From positions 1-64,000 of the forward strand of contig CAZZFA010000011.1 in the NCBI GenBank assembly GCA_964653435.1: DNA of 64,000 nucleotides. The letters run 5' to 3'. This DNA comes from CAZMVY01 sp964653435. Lineage in GTDB: Bacteria > Planctomycetota > Phycisphaerae > UBA1845 > PWPN01. How positions within the stretch are numbered: the first letter of the stretch is position 1; each line of letters starts with the position of its first letter. The notes below the pieces were generated by a model, which made no database searches, had not been told where the DNA came from, and saw only the letters and a program-made list of their open reading frames with translations. The position numbers were made by a program, and so were the translations under genes. This document shows positions 34,890 through 42,905 of the stretch, one piece after another.

Positions 34890-37800
34890 CTACTCAAACG
34901 CCAGCCCGTCGATCCACAGATCGAACGGCTCCGCGCCGACCGAGTCCACCTGGACGCTCAGGTAATCGACCTTCTCCAGGCTCATCCGTTCGCGCGCGGC
35001 CCGTGCCTGCGTTGACTGCCGCTCGCCGGCCGGAACCGGCGTCACAACCCACAGCTCGCCGTTCGATACCCCGTAGTTCATCCCGCCGCGCTTGATATAC
35101 AGTCGGCCGTCGTGCAGCGCCGCTGAAGTGCCGGTGCCCGTCGTGTCAGGCAGATTGCCGATGGTGAATCTGCCCGTTGCCGCATCGTAGATGGCGTACT
35201 TGCTCGACGGCGGGCCATAACCTTCGTTATCCGACGGCGAGCAGCCGGCAACCAGGAACAGGCCCCCTTTCGTGCCGACCGCCGGACACCAGTTCGGCGG
35301 CAGGGCGACCAGAGCCGAGCCGTGCCCGATCTCGAACGGCAGCGGACCCAGGTCGTTCGCGGGCGTTTCGGCGGCCTTCCAGTTCCTGTCGTCCCAGGGT
35401 TGGCCGCCGGCGAACTTCGAGGCGGCAAAAACGCGCGGATCGAAGCGGTAGAGCCGATCGCCGATCTCGTCGGCCCTCGTCGGTTGCGGCGTCGTCCAGT
35501 CGTTCTTGGTCCCGTAGATCATGCCGTTCAGCAGGGCGAGCTGGCCCGCGCGGCTGAACCACGCCGCATCCCTGCCCCGGATGCCCCCGAGCACCGTCCG
35601 CTCGTCGATCGCCGCCGGTGCGGCAAGGTTCACGCGGCAGATCGGCCCGCCGTAGTTGCCCATAATCGCGTGTGCGATACCGTAAAGGTATCCCCCGACG
35701 ACGGCGGCCCCGTGATCCATCGCCATCGCTGTCGGCATCCACGACCACGTATCGCCCGCAATGTCATATCGCGCGAGCCGAAACACCTCGTTGCCGTATT
35801 CGTTCCGTTTCGAATCGTGAAGGCGGAGATACAGGCTGCCCTTCTCGCCCGCGCCGGCATGGAACGCGAGCATGCCGTTGATCCAACTGCCGTCGCCCAG
35901 TGTCGCGGCAGGGCCCTTGAGTTCGATCCATTCCTTGCCGTCGGTGGAGCGGAAGAGGCGGTCGCCGTCCAGGCAGGCGCAGTACAGATTCCTGCCGTCG
36001 GAGGCGAGGGCCGACGCGCTCTGCGTCTCAACCGGCGTGCTGAGCGTGATGAACTTCAGGCCGTTGTCGATGTGCGGCGGCCGCGCCCCCTCGAACGTCT
36101 CGGAGCGCATCCACGTATCTCCGCCGGCCAGCGGAATCTCGACATACAGCCAGCCGTGCCGCGCCTCGCTGTACGGCAGGTCGCCCAGCAGGTTCCTCGG
36201 CATGCCGCCGAAGGCCGGCGTGTAGGTGTACGCCGCCTTGCCCGCGTGAAGGCGAACGATCGGGTCCGGCCCCTCGAAGCCGCCGTTGTTCGGATTGGCG
36301 AACCGCACCCAGAACGTGAGGCGTTTCTTCCCGGTGAGGTCCCATCCCGCGCGCTTCGACTTCGGAAAGATCGCGGTGACGTCCGAGCCCTTGTACGGAT
36401 CCGGCCGCATGCGGAGCGACGTCTTGCCCACGATGGCCGTCGCATCGTCCGTAAACCGGACGCGCCCCTTGCCGTCCGCGTTGTCGCCCATGGTCCAGGC
36501 CCACTGCGATGCCTGTCCCTCGGTGGCGATCTCCTGCACGGGCCGGGCCACGTACAAGTCACGAAACGCGAGGTTCGCAAGGTAGCCGTTGGTCGCGGTC
36601 ACGCCGACGCGGTAGAAGCCGGGCTCCTCGAAGACGCGCTCGACCTTCGGCCCTTCGAGCCGCTCGCCGCCCACGTCCCAGCGGAACTTCAGCGGGCGTC
36701 CGGCCGCATCCCTGCTCTTCGATGCGTCGAACGCCACCTTTTCGCCCACGAGCGCCCGCGAGGGCCCCTCGAGCACGACTGTCGGCGCCGGCCGCTTGAG
36801 CGGGTCCGCCTCGCGCCGCGTCAGGTTCGTCACGTCCTCGATCAGTTCATCCTGCTTGTTGCCTTTGAACGTGTTGCCGGCCAGGTCGAGCCAGTCCGTG
36901 AACCGCGCGAACAGGCCCCACCGGTTGTTCTCCAGCCGGTTGTTCTGAACGACGAGGTGGTACATCTTCCACTTCGCGCCGCGCGTGCCCAGGTCGCCGC
37001 GGAAGACGATCCCCGCGCCGTTGTTGTCGTGGCAGTAGTTGCCGTCGATGAACGTGTGGCTGCCCGTGCCGCCCACGATGACGATGCCGCCGTGGATGAA
37101 GTCCGGCTCCGGCGCGTTGTGCGGGCCGTCGGGCTGGCCGTTGTAGCCGGCCTCGTTGCCGATCAGCACGGTGTGATCCGACCCGCCCAGCCAGAACCCG
37201 AAGCTGCAATGATTCGCCTTGTTCCGCAGATATGTGTTGTCGGGGCTCCACGACTCGAAGCCGTTGTTGTTCGCATGGGAACAGTCGTTTTCGATGAAGA
37301 CGTTGCCCGTCGAGACCCACCCGTTGAGCACGCGGATGAACACGCCGTCGCCGCCGTGCGTGATGTCGTTCTGCTCGAACCGGTTGTCGTTCGAGCCGCT
37401 CTCGATCAGCACGCTGGTCGAGTCGCGGGCATGGACCTCGCCCGGGCTGATGCGGATGCCGTACGAGAGGTTGTTGTCCCGCGCCGTGTTCCGGCACGAG
37501 GTCCAGAGCTTGAGGCACACGTTTGAGCAGTGCGAGAAATCGTTCTTCTCGATCGTGTTGTCGTGGCTCTCCCACAGGTCAAGGCCGTTCCAGACGCGAT
37601 TGGCCTTGTTCCGCTGCACGATGCTCCTGGAGATCCGCGTCAGGATGATCCCGCCGACGCGGCCGTAGTCCCCCCAGCCGTACTCCGGGTCGTGATAGTT
37701 GTCCGAGAAGTCGCAGTCCTCGATCCGCCAGCCGTGGCCGTCGCTCGCCGCCAGGCCGCATTCGAACCCGCGCACCTTCAGGTTGCGGATCGTGACGTTC

Positions 37801-38036
37801 GACCGCCCTTCCGCCAGCACGCCCGCGCCGACGAACGACTTGAGATCGCCCGCCCGGCCCGGCCCCTCCAGCGTCGCGCCGTTGCCGTCGATCGTCACGC
37901 CGTCGGCCTGAATGACCAGGCCGTGCCGGAGCGTGGCCCCTTTCTCCAGGACCGTGTCCCGGGTGATGATCATCGGTTGCGGGCCCGCGCTGCCCAGGGA
38001 AAGGCCGATCGAGAGAAACAGTACGGTATGGTGCAT
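34890..38036 (-). CDS. Secreted beta-helix/PKD protein with a propeller inserted in a sugar-binding-like domain
   Basis: The 1048-residue protein has a signal peptide (about 1-18). Residues about 25-400 form a NosD-like right-handed beta-helix with many N-N/N-G turns (for example NNTIEKND types). A PKD domain follows near 415-500. From about 510 a jelly-roll, carbohydrate-binding-like domain begins (TSLRMRPDP, YVEIPLAGGDTW), is interrupted after about 660 by a kelch-type propeller of roughly 350 residues, and ends with YLSVQVDSVGAEPFDLWIDG at the C-terminus. Such beta-helices bind or cut polysaccharides. It follows pgmB by 33 bases on the same strand, so it probably belongs to the same unit. 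It is related in its helix part to the protein at 54685. Confidence 0.7.
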   Translation of the reverse strand: MHHTVLFLSIGLSLGSAGPQPMIITRDTVLEKGATLRHGLVIQADGVTIDGNGATLEGPGRAGDLKSFVGAGVLAEGRSNVTIRNLKVRGFECGLAASDGHGWRIEDCDFSDNYHDPEYGWGDYGRVGGIILTRISRSIVQRNKANRVWNGLDLWESHDNTIEKNDFSHCSNVCLKLWTSCRNTARDNNLSYGIRISPGEVHARDSTSVLIESGSNDNRFEQNDITHGGDGVFIRVLNGWVSTGNVFIENDCSHANNNGFESWSPDNTYLRNKANHCSFGFWLGGSDHTVLIGNEAGYNGQPDGPHNAPEPDFIHGGIVIVGGTGSHTFIDGNYCHDNNGAGIVFRGDLGTRGAKWKMYHLVVQNNRLENNRWGLFARFTDWLDLAGNTFKGNKQDELIEDVTNLTRREADPLKRPAPTVVLEGPSRALVGEKVAFDASKSRDAAGRPLKFRWDVGGERLEGPKVERVFEEPGFYRVGVTATNGYLANLAFRDLYVARPVQEIATEGQASQWAWTMGDNADGKGRVRFTDDATAIVGKTSLRMRPDPYKGSDVTAIFPKSKRAGWDLTGKKRLTFWVRFANPNNGGFEGPDPIVRLHAGKAAYTYTPAFGGMPRNLLGDLPYSEARHGWLYVEIPLAGGDTWMRSETFEGARPPHIDNGLKFITLSTPVETQSASALASDGRNLYCACLDGDRLFRSTDGKEWIELKGPAATLGDGSWINGMLAFHAGAGEKGSLYLRLHDSKRNEYGNEVFRLARYDIAGDTWSWMPTAMAMDHGAAVVGGYLYGIAHAIMGNYGGPICRVNLAAPAAIDERTVLGGIRGRDAAWFSRAGQLALLNGMIYGTKNDWTTPQPTRADEIGDRLYRFDPRVFAASKFAGGQPWDDRNWKAAETPANDLGPLPFEIGHGSALVALPPNWCPAVGTKGGLFLVAGCSPSDNEGYGPPSSKYAIYDAATGRFTIGNLPDTTGTGTSAALHDGRLYIKRGGMNYGVSNGELWVVTPVPAGERQSTQARAARERMSLEKVDYLSVQVDSVGAEPFDLWIDGLAFE

Positions 38037-38069
38037 GATACGCTCCAGATCCGCGCGGCACGCCGAGGC

Positions 38070-38723
38070 TCACTCGCGCTCGGCGCGCAGCAGCTCATCC
38101 ACGCTGACATGGTCCAGATTCGTCGCAAGATTCCTTACGCCCGGCAACGTCTCGGGCGTGCCGATCCCGAAGACGGCCATTCCCGCGCGGCGTCCGGCTT
38201 CGATGCCGGCCATCGCGTCCTCCACGACAAGACATTCCGCCGGCGGCAAACCCAGCCGCCGGGCCGCCAGCAGAAAGACCTCAGGGTGCGGCTTCGAGTG
38301 CCGGATATCGTTGCCGTCGACGACGGCATCGAACGCCCCGGCCAGCCCGGTCCGATCCAGAATGAGGCCCGCGTTCCGGCTCGAAGAAGCCATCGCGATC
38401 CGCACCCCCCGGGCACGCAGTCCGGCCAGCATCTCCCGCGCCCCCGGCAACACGTCGGCCGGCGTGAGCGCCTGCAACAGCTCGCGGTACCGTGCGTTCT
38501 TGCGGTCCGCCAATGCCGCCTTCTCCTCTTCGCTGTACGCACGAGGCGACCGTTCGAGCAGGATGCCGAGGCTCTCCATCCGGCTCACGCCGCGGAGCCG
38601 GTCGTTGATCCGCCGGTCGAAGTGAATCCCTTCCGCGTCGGCGAGCTCCTTCCACGCCCGGTAGTGCAGCTCGTCCGTCGTAACGAGCACGCCGTCCAGA
38701 TCGAAGATCACGCCGCGGATCAT
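38070..38723 (-). CDS. pgmB: Beta-phosphoglucomutase
   Basis: This 217-residue HAD-family enzyme converts beta-glucose 1-phosphate to glucose 6-phosphate. It has the catalytic FDLDGVL (D8 and D10), the cap-domain LRGVSRMESL, the ASSSRNA motif II, the Lys in HSKPHPEVFL and VVEDAMAGIEA with the metal Asp pair. Its ATG overlaps the TGA of the GH65 phosphorylase gene by four bases (ATGA). This pairing is the classical partner set: GH65 releases beta-glucose 1-phosphate and PgmB makes it usable in glycolysis. No signal peptide, so the pathway is in the cytoplasm. Confidence 0.93.
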   Translation of the reverse strand: MIRGVIFDLDGVLVTTDELHYRAWKELADAEGIHFDRRINDRLRGVSRMESLGILLERSPRAYSEEEKAALADRKNARYRELLQALTPADVLPGAREMLAGLRARGVRIAMASSSRNAGLILDRTGLAGAFDAVVDGNDIRHSKPHPEVFLLAARRLGLPPAECLVVEDAMAGIEAGRRAGMAVFGIGTPETLPGVRNLATNLDHVSVDELLRAERE

Positions 38724-40963
38724 GCCCCGACCTTCCAGAGCGCCCGTTCCCCCGGACGGATCGTGCGCGGTTCCCTGCCGACGCAGACCTCGAGCGGTCT
38801 GCCCCCCCGGTTGGTCACCGTCACGCCGTCCCGCCCGATGTCCACATACGCCGCCGCCCCCTTCCACACGATCGGGAACGCCAGCCGCGACCACGCCGCC
38901 GGAAGCCGCGGGGCGAACGTGAGCACGTCGGCCTGCATCGCCGTCCGCATCCCCGCGAAGCCGAACACGGCCATCTGCCAGACGGCGCCCGCGTTGGCGA
39001 TGTGGATGCCCTCGGCGGCCCCGCCATGCTCGATGTCCAGGTCGATCGCCTTCGCCCTCTGCCAGAACTCCCACGCCTCGTCCGCAAGCCCCAGCCGGGC
39101 CGCGACGATCGCATGTACGCCGGCCGAGAGCGACGAATCGTGCGTCGTGTACGGCAGGTAATACTCCCACGCCCGCCGGACCTCCGCGTCGCTGAACTCG
39201 TCGGGAAACAGGGCCATCATCATCAGCACATCGGCCTGCTTGAGGCACTTGCTCCGGTAGAGCCGCTCCTGCGAGACCTGCGCGGCGAACGGCCGGCGGC
39301 GGTCGCGCCACAACCGATCGAAACGCGGCTCCGCGAGCCGGTCGAACCCCTCGCACTGCAGGACGAGCACGCCGTCATCGGCCCGCACAATCGGCAGCCC
39401 GCCGGCCAGCCCCCGCCAGCGCTCGCATTCCTCGACCGAGGCCCCCGCCGCCGCCCCGACCTCCGCGGCCGCATTCAGGGCGAAGGCGACCATCCGGTTC
39501 GTATACGCGTTGTTGTTTGAGATCGGCTTGTACTCGTCCGGCCCCATGACGCCCAGCAGATTCGCGCATTCCGCGGGCGGGCGGGCGTCGATCCGCTCCT
39601 GCCAGTAGCGCGCCGTCTCGACCAGCACGCGGGCCGCCGGGCCACGGAGATATTCCGCGTCCCCCGCCGCCCGGGCATAATGTACGAGGCCGTACGCCAC
39701 GTCGGCCGTCACATGCACCTCGTGGTCCGCGTATTGCCAGTTCGGGCAGCACTCGTAGCCGGCCGCATCGGATTCCCACGCGTAGCGGGCGCCGCGGTAG
39801 CCGTACCGCGTCGCGTTCGCGATCGCCCCGTCGAGGCTCTGCACGCGGAAATCGGCCAGCGTCCGCGCCCGGGCCGGGTCCGTGTAGACGAAGAACGGCA
39901 GCAGGAACATCTCCGTGTCCCAGAAGAACCGCCCCCAGTACGCCTCGCCCGCGTAGCCCTTCGCATCGATCGCCACCCGCGGATCATCCGGCACGTGCGC
40001 CCGCAGCAAATGAAACAGCGACGCCCGCATCGCAAGCTGCGACTCGTCGTCGCCTTCGATGATCACGTCGCAGGCGTCCCACCGTTTTCGCCAGACGGCA
40101 GCGTGTTCTTCATGAAGCTGCTCGCAGGTCAGGCCGTGCGCCCCGGCCAGACATGCGGACGCCGTCGCGGGCCGCCGGTCGCGGCTGGTGGTTACGGCGG
40201 TACGCTTCTCGATGACGAGCTCGCCGCCCGCAGGAACGGAAAAACTCGCCGTCAGCCTCGCCGCCCGCGACCGCGCCTCCTGTCTCCAGGGCGCCTCGGA
40301 CGGAAAAAGGCACGTGGCCATCTCGATATCGTCGCCCGCGTCCGTCCGCACGCGGCAGCCGATCCCGTTCGGCCCCGCAAACGCCAGGTCCACGCCGGAA
40401 AAATGATCGTACCCGTTGGTCCGGACATCCGCATCAATACCGGCCTCGACGGTCACGCCCATCGCATTCGCCGCATGCAGGCGCATCCGCTGCACGCACA
40501 AATGCGGGCGCGCCGCGCTGACGAACCGCTCGAATGTCACCGCCAGCTCCGCGCCCCGCCGCGTCTGCCAGCGAACCATTCGGGTCAGCGTCGCCGTATC
40601 GAGACACAGCTCCCGGCGGTAGTCGAGGATGCGGCAGGTCTCCATGTCCAGCCGCTCCCCGTCGATGATCGGCGCCATCCCGAGAAACCACGGCAGGTTG
40701 ATCATCTCGTTGTTCAGCAGCGGATGGCGGCCGAAGATACCCGGCACGTACGTTCCCCACTTCACCTTCGTGTCGGGAAACGTCTCGCTCGTGACGTTCG
40801 CCGGCATCCGCGTGTAGCTCACGTTCTGCGGAGCCCCGGCCAGGTGCTCCTCCAGCGAGCCGCGAACGTGCAGGTAGCCGCTGCCGAGCGTGAAAAGCCC
40901 CTCGTAGGCCTTCGCGTGCTCGACGCGAAACGGCGACTCGACAATCGACCAACCGTCTCTCAT
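38720..40963 (-). CDS. Glycoside hydrolase family 65 disaccharide phosphorylase
   Basis: The 747-residue enzyme phosphorolyses an alpha-linked glucose disaccharide (maltose, trehalose, kojibiose or nigerose) to beta-glucose 1-phosphate and glucose. The catalytic acid is in GVMGPDEYKP (about residue 476), and the phosphate-binding loop KCLKQADVLMMM (about 573) matches the family. FSGVDLAF, GYAGEAYWGRFFWDTEMFLLPF and YTTHDSSLSAGVH are family motifs. Length fits. No signal peptide. The specific disaccharide cannot be told from the motifs. The pgmB gene overlaps its end, and the importer at 30131-33200 could supply the substrate. Confidence 0.92.
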   Translation of the reverse strand: MRDGWSIVESPFRVEHAKAYEGLFTLGSGYLHVRGSLEEHLAGAPQNVSYTRMPANVTSETFPDTKVKWGTYVPGIFGRHPLLNNEMINLPWFLGMAPIIDGERLDMETCRILDYRRELCLDTATLTRMVRWQTRRGAELAVTFERFVSAARPHLCVQRMRLHAANAMGVTVEAGIDADVRTNGYDHFSGVDLAFAGPNGIGCRVRTDAGDDIEMATCLFPSEAPWRQEARSRAARLTASFSVPAGGELVIEKRTAVTTSRDRRPATASACLAGAHGLTCEQLHEEHAAVWRKRWDACDVIIEGDDESQLAMRASLFHLLRAHVPDDPRVAIDAKGYAGEAYWGRFFWDTEMFLLPFFVYTDPARARTLADFRVQSLDGAIANATRYGYRGARYAWESDAAGYECCPNWQYADHEVHVTADVAYGLVHYARAAGDAEYLRGPAARVLVETARYWQERIDARPPAECANLLGVMGPDEYKPISNNNAYTNRMVAFALNAAAEVGAAAGASVEECERWRGLAGGLPIVRADDGVLVLQCEGFDRLAEPRFDRLWRDRRRPFAAQVSQERLYRSKCLKQADVLMMMALFPDEFSDAEVRRAWEYYLPYTTHDSSLSAGVHAIVAARLGLADEAWEFWQRAKAIDLDIEHGGAAEGIHIANAGAVWQMAVFGFAGMRTAMQADVLTFAPRLPAAWSRLAFPIVWKGAAAYVDIGRDGVTVTNRGGRPLEVCVGREPRTIRPGERALWKVGA

Positions 40964-40980
40964 ATCACCTCACCCACCCC

Positions 40981-41008
40981 GTGTGGAGTGCGGCCTCTCC
41001 GAGGCCGC
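40981..41008. repeat. Second GTGTGGAGTG palindromic element (partial)
   Basis: GTGTGGAGTG is followed by the hairpin GCGGCCTC/GAGGCCGC. It matches the left end of the element at 4142. The right half has diverged into a GAATCCC/GGGATTC inverted pair extending to about 41065. Confidence 0.6.
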
Positions 41009-41069
41009 TGTACCCGCCGCGTCGGGAATCCCTTCTCGACGCAGGAAACGCCGCGGGGATTCTCATTCG

Positions 41070-42827
41070 TCACAGCACTACCCCCGAGCAACGAGGCACG
41101 TCGACCTCCCGCACCGCGCCTCCGACCTGCAGCCTCGCCCTCTTCGCCTCGCCCGGGTTGACCACCACGATCCGATCGCCCCGCTTCGATGCGTGCACCC
41201 CCGGCGTCAGCGGCCGCGCCGGGATCTCCACGCCGAAGAACCGGTGCACCGCCAGAATCGCATCAGCGCTCGGGGCGCAGCCGAGGACCATCACCGTGCC
41301 CCGGCCCCGCTTCTCATGGTACCCCGTCGTGTATGTCCGCCCGACGGCCAGCTCCATGAACCGCCGCTGGTCCTCGTCGATCCGCCACGGAAGCTGCTCC
41401 GCCGTGATCGGCGTCCCCGGCACCGTCCGATACGCAAAGACGGCCCTGTTCGTCACAAACCCGAGCGAGGTCCGCAGGTTCTCCGCGAACGGGTGGCTCG
41501 TGCCGTCCGGCCGGGCGCAGCCGTCGATCAGCCGCTGAAACAGGACCAGGTTGCCGCCTTCCTCGACGTACCGCCACAGCCGCGAGGGCTCTTCCACGTC
41601 GCCGGCCACGAAGAGCAGGCGTGGCGGCTCGAAATCGTGATCGACGTCGACGAAGTCGTACTCGATCCCCATGTCGTGAAGCACGCCGAACAGCGGATCG
41701 TCGGCGTCGCGTTTCATGATCTGTGCGATCTGGTGATAGCGCCACGACCACGTGACGGCGCACGACGTCTCCGGCGGCGGCGCGTGCTCGAGCCGCTTGA
41801 ACGCCTGGATTGCCTCCGCAAACACCTCGCCCAGCTCCGGACGGATCACGCCCCGCTCGTTGATCGGCGCCCCGCTCCAGTTGTCGCGGTTCGCAAGCAT
41901 GTACCAGTTCCATCCGCGAACCCCGCTGGCCAGCGCCGTCCACGCCGTCAGCCGGTAGTGGTCCGGCGTGTAGTTGCGGTCCGGCATCCCGTGCCAGATC
42001 CCGCTGCCGAACTCGGCGATGTACGGAAACCTCGTCACCGCCCGCAGCAGCCGCAGCCGCTCCCGGAAGTACCGGTAATCCTTCCGGCACTCGTTCGAAG
42101 GATACGGGTCGATGCCGTAGATGTCCGCCAGGTCCGCCAGGTCGCGCCAGTTCTGCGCATCCACGCCGGGCCAGGTGTTCAACACGATCGGCACGTCGCG
42201 GTCGTGCTTGCGGTATTCGGCCACCACCCACTGCGCGTAGCGCGTCGCGAGGTCGTATCGATACTGACAGCCGTCCCGGAAGCGACGGTCGTCGCCGATC
42301 GGCGCCAGCGTCGGAATCGCTTCCGTGAAGTCGCCGTACGCCGTGCCCCACGCGGCATTGAGCCGGTCGATCGTCCCGTACCGCCCCCGCAACCAGTCGG
42401 CAAACCCGATATCCTCCCCGTAGAAGTGGAGCATCGGGTCGATCTCGTTGTCGGCCTGCACGGCGATGATGAGCTTGCCGAGGCGCGGCTGCAGCGCCTT
42501 CATGACCGCCGCGATCCAGCCCGCCGCCTTTCGCTGAAACTCCGGATGCAGCTTGTGGCAGCGAACCGCGTGGTCGGGGACGCCCATGTTCCGCCACTCG
42601 GAGTAGATATACGGCCCGGGCCGCGCGAACAGCTTGAACCCGTGGCGGTCCACGGCGTCCAGGAACGCATCGAGCAGCGAAAAGTCATAAACGCCCTCGC
42701 GCACCTCATGGAATTGCCAGGGCACATACGTCGCGACCACCTCGACGCCCAGCGACTTCGCCGCATCGAGAATCTCATCCCAGTATCGCTGCTGCAACCG
42801 CCAGTAGTGGATTTCACCGCCAACCAA
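41070..42827 (-). CDS. Intracellular beta-galactosidase-like protein, GH35/GH42-type
   Basis: The 585-residue protein begins at the first strand of a TIM barrel: GGEIHYWR, then VATYVPWQFHEVREGVYDF and FARPGPYIYSEW, the GH35 pattern. The acid/base is in VQADNEIDP and a later Glu in IAEFGSG is the likely nucleophile. A GATase-like domain and C-terminal beta domain follow. The start is TTG at 42827, because an in-frame TGA lies six bases upstream; the usual ten to twenty residues before the first strand are missing. No signal peptide. It probably cleaves beta-galactosides or related oligosaccharides after import. Confidence 0.75.
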   Translation of the reverse strand: MVGGEIHYWRLQQRYWDEILDAAKSLGVEVVATYVPWQFHEVREGVYDFSLLDAFLDAVDRHGFKLFARPGPYIYSEWRNMGVPDHAVRCHKLHPEFQRKAAGWIAAVMKALQPRLGKLIIAVQADNEIDPMLHFYGEDIGFADWLRGRYGTIDRLNAAWGTAYGDFTEAIPTLAPIGDDRRFRDGCQYRYDLATRYAQWVVAEYRKHDRDVPIVLNTWPGVDAQNWRDLADLADIYGIDPYPSNECRKDYRYFRERLRLLRAVTRFPYIAEFGSGIWHGMPDRNYTPDHYRLTAWTALASGVRGWNWYMLANRDNWSGAPINERGVIRPELGEVFAEAIQAFKRLEHAPPPETSCAVTWSWRYHQIAQIMKRDADDPLFGVLHDMGIEYDFVDVDHDFEPPRLLFVAGDVEEPSRLWRYVEEGGNLVLFQRLIDGCARPDGTSHPFAENLRTSLGFVTNRAVFAYRTVPGTPITAEQLPWRIDEDQRRFMELAVGRTYTTGYHEKRGRGTVMVLGCAPSADAILAVHRFFGVEIPARPLTPGVHASKRGDRIVVVNPGEAKRARLQVGGAVREVDVPRCSGVVL

Positions 42828-42840
42828 AGGTCACCCGTAT

Positions 42841-42905
42841 CGGATTGCGGATTGGTCGAACGACTGACCCTCGCAGTCCGCGGTCCGAAATCCGCAATCT
42901 GAAAT
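42841..42905. repeat. Heptamer repeat array forming a hairpin
   Basis: The right part is five seven-base units (TCGCAGT, CCGCGGT, CCGAAAT, CCGCAAT, CTGAAAT) at 42871-42905. The left part is the reverse complement of similar units (42841-42853). AATCCGCAATCCG and its partner AATCCGCAATCTG pair with one mismatch. It fills the gap between the GH2-like and GH35-like genes. Confidence 0.7.
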
